Source: Trichopria drosophilae
Taxonomy: Eukaryota; Arthropoda; Insecta; Hymenoptera; Diapriidae
NCBI GenBank assembly: GCA_030407085.1
Contig: CM059582.1
Coordinates: 29,897,001-29,961,000, forward strand
Length of the DNA stretch: 64,000 nucleotides
Reading direction: 5' to 3'
Shown: positions 20,739-33,630 of the stretch, piece by piece
Position numbering within the stretch: position 1 is the first letter of the stretch
Layout: each line of letters begins with the position of its first letter
The notes under the pieces: model-generated
Told to the model about the DNA's origin: nothing
What the model saw: only the letters and a program-made list of their open reading frames with translations
Databases searched by the model: none
Made by a program: the position numbers and the translations under genes

Positions 20739-21805
20739 CGCCATCTTGAAAATAGGTGTCAAAAAAGCGATTTTTTAATAGTTTTTTCCATTTATTTCGT
20801 CAACTACGCATCAGATGAAAAAAAGAATTAAGAACATCAAATAAGAATAGTTGTATGAGCTTCCTTCATAATCTTAATCTTCCTTCAAAATCTTAAGCCC
20901 GTAAATAAAGGATGAAGTTGACTGTAATCAGTTTTAAACGTCATAATTCAGATTACAACACGTTCCATATTATATCATATTTATATTCATTGGTTTATGA
21001 CTCAGGCTCTAATTTTGTGTTCTTAAATATGCTTATTGAAAAATCCCTCGTTTCTTTTTGAAAATCACAAAATAATAATAAATATTGTAAAAAATATCAA
21101 CATGTACGCTAATTATGATATTTAATTTGTCAAAAACACTACTTTTGAATAATAAAGCCGATTTTCTGAATTCAAAATAGAAACCGATGGAAATAATTAG
21201 AAATAAATAAAATTCTACCAATTTGTTAAATAAAATATTGCAATATATTCATACAAACTCTTATTTTTATCTCCGAGGTTCTTAGAATATGATGCATGAT
21301 CTAATTATATACAATATAATTTCTTGGTAATAATAATTAAATTTGACTTTCTTCATAACGTCGGACATTTATTTTAGAATAGTGAATAAAAATGAAATGC
21401 AATTTTATAGTAAAAAGGTTAAACACAACAATGAAGTCCTCGGGACATCCAGTCCACTCAAATTTAATTAATGAAAAGCAAATTTCTCTGATGTTTACAC
21501 AGTGGTCCACTGATTATACATAATTTGATGCATTACTTTCAGCATAAACCAAATCCCAAGAATTTCGTTACATTCCCGACACTATAAATTATTACTGAAT
21601 AATTACTAGTATTTATGTCAATGGTAACATTCACAAAAATTAAGTATTGAATGTCCAAATCAAGGGTCGATGTTTGAGTTTAGCTAACTCAAAAGTTCCA
21701 TTTTGCATTATATCTATTCCGCCCTCGATGAACCGCGATTCGATAACATATTTTGAATTTTCTTACAAAAATCACATATGCTCAATATAGGTATCAATAG
21801 ACGAC
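20739..21805. other. Intergenic, nothing recognised
   Basis: AT-rich sequence without a supported exon, RNA gene or repeat. Confidence 0.45.
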
Positions 21806-22156
21806 ATGAAGTTAGTCAAACCTCGTCAGAACATATCCGTTACTGAATCTGGACAGTGCAATCTCGCAGCCATAATTAAGCCATATCCTCAGGGCAAGTA
21901 TGTCGTAAGTGTAGCCAGTACTAGCTCTTCGGTAAAATCGCATAAATCTACAAGTCGATTCTTTCTCAGGTGTCGGAATTTAAATTACAGTTACGAATTA
22001 TGCGTCAAGCAGATGCGAAAAGTGATTCTTACAAGAACAATCGCTACGCAACCGCAAAGCCAGTGTATATTTCTGTTATTTCTCGTTAAAGTCAAGGCTA
22101 ACTTCGTTGTCGAAGCTTCAACTGCGATTGCAGATGGATTTGCAGCTAGCAAATAA
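21806..22156 (+). CDS. Unrecognised 116-codon open frame, doubtful gene
   Basis: ATG-initiated frame in a segment (about 21750-22330) that is less AT-rich than its surroundings. The product has a Ser-rich middle, six Cys and a hydrophobic patch near the C-terminus, with no domain, signal peptide or motif that I recognise. An antisense frame (21991-22221) is equally open, so the openness may reflect composition only. It could be an old element or a single-exon fragment. Confidence 0.2.
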   Translation: MKLVKPRQNISVTESGQCNLAAIIKPYPQGKYVVSVASTSSSVKSHKSTSRFFLRCRNLNYSYELCVKQMRKVILTRTIATQPQSQCIFLLFLVKVKANFVVEASTAIADGFAASK

Positions 22157-24328
22157 GACACGTTAGATCGATGTAAATTACGGATGAGCGTTTGATGTAA
22201 TAAGGACTGATAGTTGAACAATTAGCGAGTCATTTTTTTCACAGCTGATGTCCTTCAACGGACGTTCGTGGATTCGTGACGGAATGAATTTTCTAGCCTT
22301 ATCGGACGAGCACCTTCTTTAGTTGGGAACAGCAATAAAAACAGTTAGTACAGTACGTACTTGATCGGAAATTTATGGGATTTATTTCCGAGAAACGTCA
22401 AGCATAAGATTTGGTCTTCCCAAGGATCCATCTTTTGCTTGAGATATTGTGAACTCCTCTTCTTATGCCTTATTAATTACTGCGATACTCGTCGCTTTTT
22501 TATAAATCTGTAATAACGATTGTAAAGATGATAACATTGACATCAAGTTACTCATAATTAGCGATAAAATTGGTAAATATCATGATTTGCGTAGAAACAT
22601 GTGTTTTGCTAATATTACTTAATTGTTAATCTGACAACGAAACAAACTATACACGTGTATGATTTTTGTACATGATATTATTTTCTTATTAAGACATTTT
22701 TAAACCAAGGAACATTTACTGCCTTTTGAAGAGTGTAAACTCTGTACTCCTTAAAGATCAATTACAAGTTCTGGAACAAATGAGTGCCATTTATCAAGCT
22801 GAAAACACAATGTTGTATTAGGGAGACATTTGAAAGACTGCAGAAAAGAAGGCCAGTGTTTGTAAATAGTTATTGTGATTGTACTCAACGACGCAGATTG
22901 GGGAGGCTGAATTTGGTCAAAATGAAGTTTCTCAAGGACTTTCATGCAAATTCGCACGTATCTATTTCATTGTTTCTATTAATTTACTTTTTTCTTCTTC
23001 AGTTGTACTACACCAACAATTATGATATCAGGAGGTTATTTTTATTGCTATTCCCAATTTAACCGATTGATCAAGGTATTTTTGTCGACATTTTTGTAAA
23101 ATTTACAAAACATAGTAGAGTATCGATCCATAACATACAATTTTCGAAATTCGACAACGGATTTGTATTCAACGACCTAAAAAATCTTTAAACACTAAAT
23201 TATTTTTAATAACATTATGAAAAATTGAAGAATGACGGCAAACAAATTTTTACTGCAGTAATTCAATTTTATTATAAATAAATGGTGCTGTTGTACAGGA
23301 GTATATATAATAAAAAAAAAACAGTTCGGCGTTGTCCTACAATTTGTTGAAGTTTTCCCTCGACATTTCGAACAAACTCGTGTTCATTTTCAAGAGGTTA
23401 CTACATTTTCAGTAACAAGAAATAAGTGGTTAGCTTTATATAACTATTATTGTTAATTATGATTATAGTTAATATTATTGAATTATGATTTTTATCGTTA
23501 TATTTACACTTATTATTGCTATTCCTGTAATAATTATTAATATCATTGCTATTATTATTCCTTTTATCATAGCACACAATGTATTGAAATAGTTTGAAAA
23601 GTTTGAAAAAATTGATTAAATTTGCAAATATCTTGACAATAGTATCAGGTACGATTTTCATTTCAGTGGACATAGACTTATAAAATATTCCTAAAAATCC
23701 CACACAGCCGTGCTGTAGACATTTTCATCAAATTTCTGTATGATTGAGGACCTTGTATGTAATTACTTATATCTTCGGAAATAAGTTTTTAATGAACTAT
23801 TTTTAAATAAATCTCTGCTTTTAATATTTTAATAGTATAAAATGATCGCAAATATATGCGATATGCTAAGTATATACTATCCCCTTCTTCTCAAGTAAAC
23901 ATAGTTATCTTAAGGGATAATATAATTTTTAGTATCCATTTATGAAAATCTAGTTTTCTTCCTGTACATTCAAAATGTCAAGACCTAAAAAAGGTGACAA
24001 CACCCGCTAACCGATATCATTTTATAGTCCTTCAATTCATAAAATTCTAACTTATTATTATCTCAGAATATTTTTTTCCTCCCAACTACCGCATACGTGT
24101 ATTTAATATTTACCAAAGCTTATCACAGTAATTTCAGAATATACTAACTTTCGGCAATAACATACCGGAATTATGAGATAATAATACACATTGCACTGGA
24201 ACATAATCGGTAAACAACAATTGTAAGTGAAACTGCTGGTTTATTCTTATGTTCTATTTAATTAAATAATTTTACTTATTTTACTATGATATTGCAGGTG
24301 CCAACAGAAAATAACTCTCCAATACAAA
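22157..24328. other. Intergenic upstream of the first Cys-rich gene
   Basis: A 92-codon frame at 22784-23062 ends in a hydrophobic, Leu/Phe/Tyr-rich tail and matches nothing that I know. TTGCAG/GTGCC at about 24292-24302, just before the gene's ATG, could be an acceptor of a 5' UTR intron. An AT-rich low-complexity stretch lies at 23400-23560. Confidence 0.35.
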
Positions 24329-25379
24329 ATGCGTTCTATAATTTTTATTATCAACATATTACTAATTGGTATTTAATTAGAGTTATCTTTAGCTAATATA
24401 AACAGATATTTCTCGATCAAGTTATGTTTTTTAACTTTTTTAGGTATTATTTTTGTAACCGAGATTGACTCTCGTAAGGTGTGCAAGGAAATCCAGTGCG
24501 TGTACACTACAAAGCAAAACATCTGCAGTTGCTGTCAATTGTGCGAAAAACAACCAACTCCATGTAAGTTACAGTTAAATATAATTATTTATAATCGTTA
24601 AAATATTCATTTAATGAAATGAAAATAGGTTACTCCTAATTTCAAAATCAAGCAATGAAATTAAAACCACATAATTGAAGATAATACACCAGTTAGTTGT
24701 GAAAACGAATTTATCATTATACCCGATAAGCTTTTTATTTTATTGTAGCGACACTAAAACCTAGCAACTCAGCTTATACGCCTATATCACCCAAAGTTCT
24801 TGAGGCATTACAATTGAACCGGAAACCAACCACACGCCGTACGTATTTTATTTAGGATAGCGATATTAATGTTGTTTAATATTAAATTTATAGTAGTAGC
24901 TGTTTACTATAGACTCTTAAAAAAGTCCTCGCGAATCCTTATGTCGCAAGTAATTTCGAAAAGAGTAGAAATCCGCTTGGTCATATAACAAGAGGATTTC
25001 CACTTGCTGCAAGAGATTTTCGCTTGCGGCCAAAGGCCATTTTAACAGTATATAATAAAATTTCAAATTGTTCCACTACTAAAAACAATCGCAGTTTCCT
25101 AAAAGACCGTGTACTTTCACCTGTATGTATTTCTTTAAATATAATAATAATAATTTTTCTCAAAAAGTCAAAATATTTCCTTGATTTTTCTCCAATTTTG
25201 CATCAAATCTAAACAAATAAACATATGAGTTTGGCTTTTTAAAATACGGAATTTACATATTATCTGCATAATATTTACATTATAAATATTTTTTAGGTTG
25301 GAGTGTACTCGGTCTAATTCTACCGGTAATGCTTGAGGCTGGTAAATACGCATGGGATTATTTCAAGGGAAAAAATTAA
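24329..25379 (+). CDS. Small secreted cysteine-rich protein, gene A (4 exons)
   Basis: Coding exons: 24329-24368, 24444-24563, 24749-24838 and 25297-25379, together 333 nt (110 residues plus TAA). All three introns are phase 1 with GT..AG ends (donors GTATTT, GTAAGT, GTACGT). Residues 1-20 are a strong signal peptide (MRSIIFIINILLIG, then IIFVTE). The mature part starts near SRKVC and has six Cys in the order C-x4-C-x8-C-x-C-C-x2-C. A Pro/Ser/Thr-rich linker (KPSNSAYTPISPK) follows. A C-terminal hydrophobic-amphipathic helix (WSVLGLILPVMLEAGKYAWD) ends in a basic tail. It is probably secreted or membrane-active. The CxCCxxC core recalls the IGFBP-type GCGCCxxC motif only superficially. No known family is recognised. 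A polyadenylation-like AATAAA is at 25802. The reading depends on choosing GTACGT over the overlapping GTATTT donor at exon 3, which would truncate the protein. Confidence 0.68.
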
Positions 25380-26446
25380 TGGTTACGTTAGTATATAGAG
25401 CTTTGAAGTATACCATATTCATAGATACCTTCAGATAAATTAATTTATATTTTCCATCAACAAGACTCAAATGAAAGATGACACAATTGCGTATGATATG
25501 ACAGGACATAAATTTATTAAATCTTCGTGACAGCATAATACTGCGCTACCTTAAGGGTACATCATTGTCTTTCAATTATTATCAATTTATAACATAATAT
25601 TATTATATTATCATGAAGTAAGTGTAAATTCCTGATTAACATTTTACATTATTCAGTAATACCAATAGCAATGCAATATAGGAATTCAATAAGAATACAG
25701 ATAGTAAGATGCAGGAGAGAACGAGGGAGTTAAAAATATCACAGTAAATGATATAAAATAAGAATTTCCCATAAATAAAAAACACTGACTATATGATAAA
25801 TAATAAAGTTGGCTATATATAAATAAATGTTTATTTAACAATAACCCTGGAAGAAATGATCTCTCATGGTTAGCGTTTCCGAAATAAAAGAAACAGCTTT
25901 GGAAGAGGAACTTAAACCTTGCGTAATTTTCAGCAGTTTTAATTTCAGCAAGTTTTAGCTCTGATTGATCTCAGCTAAGCTTCTTGTCCAAGATGAGATA
26001 ACAAATAAAATATTCAAGTTTTTTGTTTGAGAAAATAGAATGGGTTCATTAACCGGATATAGGCTCATTAGTCTACGAAATAAAAGGGTCGTTATCTGAG
26101 TGGAAGCCACCCTATCATGCCCCTATAAGGAGACAGATCAAAGATAAACCTAACATTCGAGTTTGAAAGTCTTGGGAACTTTTCTCGCTTAGTCTTGGAG
26201 ATGTCGCAATAGGCAACACAGTAGTTAATGTAAGTGCGGCAAAATTCAGGTATTAATTAGTTTCTTCCTGAATCCAAAACACTCCTATTATACCTCAATC
26301 AATAGAGTGATAAATTCGCGCTACAAGAGACGTCAGTCAGAAACCCATTTCCAAACAGAGTCCGATCAATTCTTAGCCCAAGATTACGAAACGTTTGACA
26401 AATCATTGAGCCCCCAATTTCCAGGTTAGAGGCAGTTAAATCGTTA
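25380..26446. other. Intergenic, nothing recognised
   Basis: No open frame or repeat that I can support; it includes the presumed 3' UTR of gene A. Confidence 0.4.
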
Positions 26447-26529
26447 CAGTAGAACCTCGATATATGAACCACCGTTATAAGAACCTGTCGATATAACAAC
26501 CCTTTTTCTATCGTTATAATGACTATGGA
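26447..26529. mobile_element. Solo pogo/Tc1-like transposon end
   Basis: TA followed by CAGTAGAACCTCGATATATGAAC and two further GTTATAAGAACC / CGATATAAC blocks is typical of pogo-type MITE termini. No inverted partner is visible nearby. It abuts the decayed reverse transcriptase that begins at about 26530, so it is either a truncated insertion or marks the edge of that remnant. Confidence 0.4.
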
Positions 26530-27490
26530 CGTTCGTGATGTACTCCCTCCACACACCTTTCGACCTTAAATTGGGCCATGATTGAGGTCGACAGCATACA
26601 ATAACTGTTGGGAATAATGTAAGACGCGTGAGATATCATTTATGAGTATAGAAAATAGTAAGGGTCCTACAATCTACCCTTGAGGTACACCGGCAAATAG
26701 TTTACTTCAGCTTGGAAATGTAAATTCATATACGGTTTGTTGACGGCTGTGAAGATAAATGGAGAACCATCGAAGTTCTTGTGACGTGATACGCAAGCTT
26801 TTTGATTTTAATAGTAGAAATAGAATATTAGCAGTATCAAAAACCTTCGAGAAGTCAAATAGAAGAAGAATGAGTCTTTGATTGTCCATTCCCGTTCTAA
26901 TATAATCCGCAAAGTAGGTGAGAAGAGTTTTGTGTGCTGTTTCCTGTACAAAATCCGATTTGTTTGGGATACAATAAGTTCTTTGTTGTTAAGAAATTCT
27001 ATTAGCGGATCAAATATAATTTTCTTAATCAATCAGCTAACAAACAGAATTGCTATTGGTGGATAATCAAGTGAGGATAATAGGAAAGGTATTTTATTTA
27101 TAAGCCTTCTAAGGGCTTTTTTGCACTCTTCATGCGGATTTAACAGTACCCCAGACTATTGTTATAAATATCAACCAGCACCTCCATAATAATTGGCCAC
27201 GAGTGGGACAAGTAATGGACATCTAGACGACTACATCCAGCAGCATTAGACTTAAAAGTTAGAAAATACTTTAGAATATCGTTCTTATTGATTTGAAGAC
27301 AGTGAAAATTTGAAGGGTTGAGGACATCGGCTCATAAAAAATGTGTGGTGTTAATATAACCATCTTAGATTGTAGTTTATTTAGTACTGAGGTAAAATAC
27401 GGGTAGTAAGAGATGACTTGCTTATCCTTGCCGTGTGGAAAATTGTGAGGAGAATCGACTCTTCTTAGCCGATTGTTATAGTACACACAA
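26530..27490 (-). pseudogene. Decayed non-LTR retrotransposon reverse transcriptase
   Basis: On the minus strand, in order from 27490 down: an endonuclease-RT linker (YNNRLRRV at 27450), then LKYFLTFKSNAAGC (the K-S-x-A-x-G block at 27260), then FLNNKELIVSQTN (26985). Next come LLLFDFSKVFDTAN (RT motif A, first catalytic Asp, at 26870) and FSIYLHSRQQTVY (26770). Then FAGVPQG, a stop and IVGPLLFSILINDIS (motif B, at 26690-26630), and last LLYAVDL (motif C, where the catalytic YADD has become YAVD, at 26600). At least two in-frame stops plus frame changes are present. This is a Jockey/CR1-type RT, long dead. Confidence 0.85.
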
Positions 27491-27876
27491 TAAGATTTTG
27501 TACCAGAATATGGATAGTTTGGATGTGTTTGAAATCAGTACAATCAATTAGTTTATTTGTTCTCTTGAATATTATATATTATATTATATGCGATATCGCT
27601 ACGTTTTATTTGGTGATTTAATTTCATCCGTGATTCATGGCTTATGATCTAATATAGGGGTAACTGATACTCCCATTTGGAAAAACAAAACGATGATTTT
27701 ATATATTTGAATACATGTGAACTTTTTAAAAAACAAAATATTTTCCACAGATTGTCACCCTTGTTTGTCCCAACGTGCATGTATTAGATCTATTAATGAT
27801 TATCATAAATGTCAAAATAAAAAAAGTTAAACAAATATACAATTTGTGCCTGTTTGTGTTTGAATCAAGATATATC
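27491..27876. other. Intergenic, nothing recognised
   Basis: AT-rich spacer between the dead RT and the first GC-rich MITE. Confidence 0.4.
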
Positions 27877-28144
27877 TACAGTAGAGTCCCGGTATATTTA
27901 CCCACTGGGTTCCGTGTCTTCCCCTCCCGTCTAGTTATATTTACTAAAAGAAGGGGAGATTCGCTTCTTCCACTTCTCACAGTCGCGTTATGTTCGTGAC
28001 GTCACAGGAGGCCCTTCCTCAGGCCCCAGCCTGCAAGGTGGGGGAAAAAGAGAGCTGCGACAGGTAAATATAACCAGACGGAACCAGGCAAATATGCCGA
28101 GACGTAAATATAGCGAAACACAATTATACCGGGACTGTACTGTA
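27877..28144. mobile_element. GC-rich TA-flanked MITE, copy 1
   Basis: The element (27879-28142, 264 bp) begins CAGTAGAGTCCCGGTATA and ends with TATACCGGGACTGTACTG, flanked by TA on both sides, as in Tc1/mariner/pogo transposition. The interior is much richer in G+C than its surroundings and contains a TGACGTCA palindrome at 27997-28004. It is related to the inverted copy at 28477-28702. It has no transposase. Confidence 0.85.
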
Positions 28145-28476
28145 TATACATATATGTTTGTACGTTACATAAGATCAACATATTTAATTGTGCACATTAC
28201 ACGAGATTTTGTATTTGCGAATGAAGTATGAAATAAAAAAAGTCTACATTATTCCACCACCTCCTCTCAGTTTTTCCTAACTGCAAATTGATTTTCTGTT
28301 CTGATTCTTATAAATGGCATTGATAAGTCTTATTCTTGATTAAAGATAGTAGTATAACATAGATTTTTTTAACTGAAAATTACAACAATAAAAAGTTTGA
28401 CAAGTATAATACAGAATATACCTCACCTTGGGACTCACAAGGGAACCCTCCAGGTGCGTGACTCGGATTCGGCTAT
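28145..28476. other. Spacer between inverted MITE copies
   Basis: About 330 bp of AT-rich DNA separating the two oppositely oriented MITE copies. No gene. Confidence 0.5.
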
Positions 28477-28702
28477 TAGTCCCGGTATATTTGCGCCTCG
28501 CTATATTTGCGACCCAGCGTATGTTCCCGGTTCCGTCTCGTTATATTTGCCTGCCGCCGCTCTCTTTTTCCCCGACCTTGCTGGGGCCTCTGAAAGGGCC
28601 TGTTGTGACGTCATGAACATAACGCGATTGAGGAGAGTGGGAGAAGCGGCGCTCCCCTTCTTTTGACAAATATAAGGAGACAAGAGGGGAACTTGGAATG
28701 TA
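28477..28702. mobile_element. GC-rich MITE, copy 2 (inverted, truncated)
   Basis: It starts AGTCCCGGTATATTTGC without the outermost CAGTAG. It continues through CCGCCGCTCTCTTTTTCCCC, the GGCCTCTGAAAGGGCC region and TGACGTCA (28606-28613) to an AAAAGAAGGGG-equivalent block. All of this is the reverse complement of 27879-28142 in the same order. The right terminal repeat is missing after AGAGGGGAACTTGG. The plus- and minus-strand frames here are incidental to its GC content. Confidence 0.75.
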
Positions 28703-31019
28703 GAAAGCTCATCTTAATTGATAAAAATGAATATTCATCGAATTTGCTTGAAACTCGTCACTTTGAAACATCAGGAAAATACACTGACAATTAATCAGAT
28801 TTTTTTTTCTTTATAAATAACAAAATTCTTGTTTTATTCGATGTAATTGTTACACATGTGGATATCTCTTTAGAAATTTTTCATTTTTCTCGCTCATTTT
28901 TATCAAATGCATTTCGCGATCCGTGAATTACATCAAAATCGGATAAAGTTTCATAATTTTGTCTCCCAGATTATATTAGTTATTATGAATTTGGAATTTT
29001 TACAAGAAATTTATAATCAGCGACCCAAAAAATCGCCGAGAATAAAATTTCAATTTATTTCTTTTTATATTTATCCAGAAATGTGATTTATTAAGAAAAC
29101 CTAGAATTCTTTTACTTTGAACAGCGATAACTCGAAAAAAAATATGTTTTGAAAAAGTGGAATATGAATTTTCATCGTAGTTTTGTGAGTACTTTATGTG
29201 TGATATATATGAATATGTTCTCTGACCTGTTAGGCAACATGTACACTCTATTGAAAATTACTGAAAAATAAAGTAATACTAGTATAGAATTCATTTAAAA
29301 TATTTAATTGGTGATAAATAATTATGTAAATACTACCAGAAACAATACATTTTTTTTAATTTTGCCACCATTGTAAATGAATACTTTACAAAATTTATAA
29401 GTTTCTTGATAGACAATAATAACGGATATCGAAAAATCTTAATTTTTTAAGAATTCACGTGGAAATTTAATTTAAATTTGTATTTAGCACGTGCTTTCTT
29501 ATATATGAGAGTCTTGATGTAAAATCATAATTATGTAATATTGCATGGTGTATTAGGTGCGTTATGTATATTGAAGGTTTTTAAGATATGTTGGCAGATA
29601 TATTTAAGATGACTAAAAGACATATTTCGCGTCGATCACGTTAAACGTTTGTATCTTTTTTGGCTAGATACACTTTCTCTTAATTTATGATTTACGCGAC
29701 TTGAAAATTAAGTCTAACACTAACGAATACATACACGGAAAAAATGTAATAGTTAAGGAATAAAAATAAAAACAGTAAACTACTAACTTAGCACAATAAG
29801 GCACGGTCGCCTAAGTGGGCGCTAAGTCTACTATTTAAATAAAACAACCAATAACGTAAATAAAGTAGTTGGGCCAGATCCTACTATGTACGTAATAAAT
29901 CCAACTATCTCTTTTTTCCGCGTATAAAATACCTTAATGAGGTAGAAGAAAAAATTTCTTTAAGTAGTATTTTCTCTAATCTTTTACTCTTTGAGTAATG
30001 TGTAGGAATCAAATTTTAGTGAAAGATACATTTCTTGTAATGAACGAGTTCTCACAGACAAGAAAATATATTCAAATCGCTATAAAATAATTCTAATCGG
30101 ATATTAATATATTAAGTTGCTTTAAAAACTCCCAAAATCGATGTATTAATAAAGAATATTATAGAGATATTACGAAAGGTTGCATTCATGAATTATGATA
30201 GTTAAGAGATCCGTATTATGATGTTCTACTTTGTCGGCCACTTGAAAGGTGAACAACAGAGCAACACGCCGATATACTGGATTTAACTAGTTTGATTGGA
30301 ATGGAATTTAACCGATAAATTAATTACTTTACATTGTGAGGGGTTAATGATCATAAATAAGAGCAGGTTTTGACAAGTAACACGTAAGCTACGCAAATAT
30401 TCATATAATTATGTATTTAATCCATATAATTAACACACTTGTAATGTTGCATTTAAAATTATCGTTAATAAACTAATGTGTACTAAACGAATTGAAAGTT
30501 AAAATTAGTAACAATTTTATAAATCGTTCTATTTGCATTCTCGAACAAGCATTAATTATTGTTTAGTATATGTACACGTGCACGTTCACAATAGTTTAGA
30601 ATAAAGCACTGTATTATATTTAGCGGGATATTATCAAATTTTCAAAAAACAAAAGAAAATATTAGCGAATATCAACTATGCATAGTTCAATACGTCATCA
30701 AGTGCATTTCATTGGCTTAGTTAATTGTCGACAATAGTCGAAATTCTGCGAATGCACTGTATTCAAAAATAATATAAGATTGGTAAATTTAAGTACTAAA
30801 GGTTATAGATTAGAAAGAAATGGAATAAAGTAACTACATTGAAAGAATTTGCCTGACTAAAAAACTCCTTTTAAGTCTACTACTCGATGAGAATTGGATC
30901 AGTTAGATCGATTATCTTAACCCTCTTTCGCCCGAATTATTCCGGACTAAAAGCCTCCCAAATGCCCATGTTTTTTGCTAACAAAATGGAAGGAGAAAAG
31001 TATCGTGTTTAATATTTTT
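28703..31019. other. Intergenic, nothing recognised
   Basis: AT-rich. Position 29020 has CAGCGACCCAAAAAATCGCCGAG, a diverged piece of the dispersed GTCGCTG repeat (reverse strand). TTAACCCTC near 30918 resembles a piggyBac-type end without a partner. Confidence 0.35.
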
Positions 31020-31190
31020 GAGGTCGCTGATTCCAATCCGGTATCAGTTTTCGGAAATTCAAAATGGTGGATCAATTTTGTAGAAGTGCCCCGATTTACC
31101 TGAAAATCAGTACTCGAGGGTTTTCGGCATCGCTGAATCCAAATCTAATATGAGATTAGCGAAATTAAAAATGGCGCATCCAATATTGCT
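31020..31190. repeat. Dispersed GTCGCTG / AATTCAAAATGG repeat, two units
   Basis: Two units occur about 105 bp apart: GAGGTCGCTGATTCCAATCC, then GGAAATTCAAAATGGTGGATC (31019-31075), and GGCATCGCTGAATCCAAATC, then AAATTAAAAATGGCGCATCCAATATTG (31125-31190). Two further units are at 39199-39250 and 39309-39370, and reverse-strand fragments are at 20000 and 29020. It is a short interspersed or decayed tandem repeat with no coding potential. Confidence 0.6.
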
Positions 31191-33630
31191 GTACAATTTT
31201 GTGAAGATGAATTGATTTGTCGCAAATAATATGGGATCTAATCGTACCCGTCGACTTCTTATACAAAAGAATACCACTTTTAAAATGGGAACGAAAAAAA
31301 CGTGCGCGATCCGTGAGCGCATCTGGTGGTAGATTTCATAATAACTTCTGCACTGTTGATTACGAGAGATAATATTTAACTACTTTTGGCACTATAAATT
31401 ACTATTGCTTTCTGATAGGCACTAGTGATTAGCAGAAGTAACTAGTGATGCCTCTATTAGTATCAATAATGCCACTAATGCATTATTAGTATGGAGTAAT
31501 ACTTGATAGTAGTTAAGAAAAATTGGAGTATAAGGATTTTTGGATTGGAGTTTCGCTGATTTTCAAAAATTGGAGTTTCAATTCACAATTTTAAAAAGAA
31601 AATGATGAATAAATAAATTATATATATCTAGATTTACTTTTTCATGAAAGTAACAAATTGTAAGGGGATCCCCTTAGAAATTGGAAAAAAATTGGATGCC
31701 TCTAATCTTGTTCTGCCCTGAAATACTGCATTTTTTGTTTTTTGTGATGTCACTTCCGGTCCGATATATACCATTATAGATTTACGGATTAGTCGCTATT
31801 AAAACACACATGTTGTAGAAAAATAGATGTTCGGAAGATAACAATGAAATATTATTGCGGATACAATACTGAATTTATCACAAGTTTCATTGAAAGTTTA
31901 CTCCGGTTTATGAATGAAACGATTAAAATTTAGACTTTCTATCGTAGCCTATCTTAAAGAGTACACCCTCGCGTTCAATTTAAGTGGTCATAGACCTCAA
32001 AAAGTGTGGATAAATATGTCAAAGTGTATAATAATGAAACGATGTAAAAATGTATGTTTTTACCATATTTCGATTGCTTTTGTAGCAAAAGAGAATTTGA
32101 AAACACTAAACGGCAAAATGTTATTTTTTGTTTGCCTTTGACAATCGCTTTTCTGGAAAATGTGATAGAAAAATTCTGATGGCGCCATCGGTTTCAGCAA
32201 GAAAACATGGTTCGAAAATGATACTGCGATTATCGATGCAATACAAATATGCAATTTTTTAAAAAGAAATTCAGAAAAGTTGTTTCTATTAATAATAAAC
32301 AAATTAAAATCTTCGTTTATTATAGGGATCGGAGCTATTTACGATTTAGTAATATTGGATTTCATTGCTGTCGGTGATAAATATTTATTTTTAAAAGTTT
32401 GAGTACTAAAATATTTTGTTAATATAATATTTCATGTTTATTTATAATACAAAATTAATCGAAACCTAATATTATTATTTGTTAAATAATATTTTTAAAT
32501 TTTATCATAGATTATAAACCGGATTTGTCCTTCATTAAATTATTGTATTAAGTATAAATAAATATCAGAGCGAAAAATATAAATTTTAATACGAAAGCAA
32601 TAATTACAAAATATTATCAAAAATATAATAAAATTCAGTTGTATATCAGGACACATATTTTATGGGTACAAAAATAATTAAACTGGCTGTAAATAATACT
32701 GAACTAATAAAGTTGCGGAAAATATATTAAAAAAACGTGTTATTTAATATAACGTTTATAACCGTATGCCATTAATACTTAGTTTATTAGTGTATTACAA
32801 AGGGACGTAGAACTACTTGGTACCATCAGTACAACTCCAACTTTAAGGTAAGTAAAAGAAAGACTTCTCAATAATTCAGTTTTTTCTTATCACCATTTAA
32901 AAATCTGATAAATTATTAATTTTAATTAATAAATTAATAAATTTATTAATATCTTTTTCACCATTTACTATCACAAATTAAACCTACATAAATATGAGCG
33001 TGAATATTGTTCATAAATTAATATCATTTTGAAATGATAATTCCAATATTTCCAAATTTTGTACATACTGCCATTTTGCATTTCTGGGAAGCATTACTTG
33101 AATCTATGTAACATTTACTATCGGTATTGTAAAAATTCTTGATATTGGTAAACATTACAAATGTTATAGTAATTTTGACAAATATGACAAATTTTGGTAT
33201 AATTAAAACCGTAAACTTTCATACGAAATATATGAAAGGTATTATTCTCATAGTAACTATTTTTATCGCAATGCAGTATTCTGAAAAAAGGAATTATTAT
33301 GTATATCAATTTTAAAATGATTTTTGTGAATTCTTTTCAATATCAATTAAAATTTTACTACAAGATTAAGTTTATTTCAGAGGTTATACTTTCATAATGG
33401 TAAAATTTTCAAAATATCGAAGTTGCAATTTGTTTTGCACACAATTTACACAATTTTTCTAGCCATTGACATTATTTTTGGTTTCTACATACGATAGTTG
33501 AAATTTTTAAAATATATACCGTAGTATTTTACTTTATTGTCAAATGTACATGATGTAATGAATATGTGATCAACTTCATAGATTTTCAAAGCATCGTAAA
33601 TCTTGCAGGAGACACTTCAAATTATCAAAA
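31191..33630. other. Intergenic upstream of the second Cys-rich gene
   Basis: AT-rich. Short frames at 31914-32141, 32060-32302 and 33118-33309 overlap each other on opposite strands and carry no recognisable features. Nothing is supported. Confidence 0.4.

Noticed and set aside
24831..25380. Alternative gene A splice using GTATTT at the end of exon 3
   Set aside because: It changes frame and stops after about 12 codons. The GTACGT donor two bases upstream is closer to consensus and gives a sensible amphipathic C-terminus.
28397..28666. 89-codon frame and overlapping frames on both strands
   Set aside because: They fall inside the GC-rich MITE copy 2; open only because of composition.
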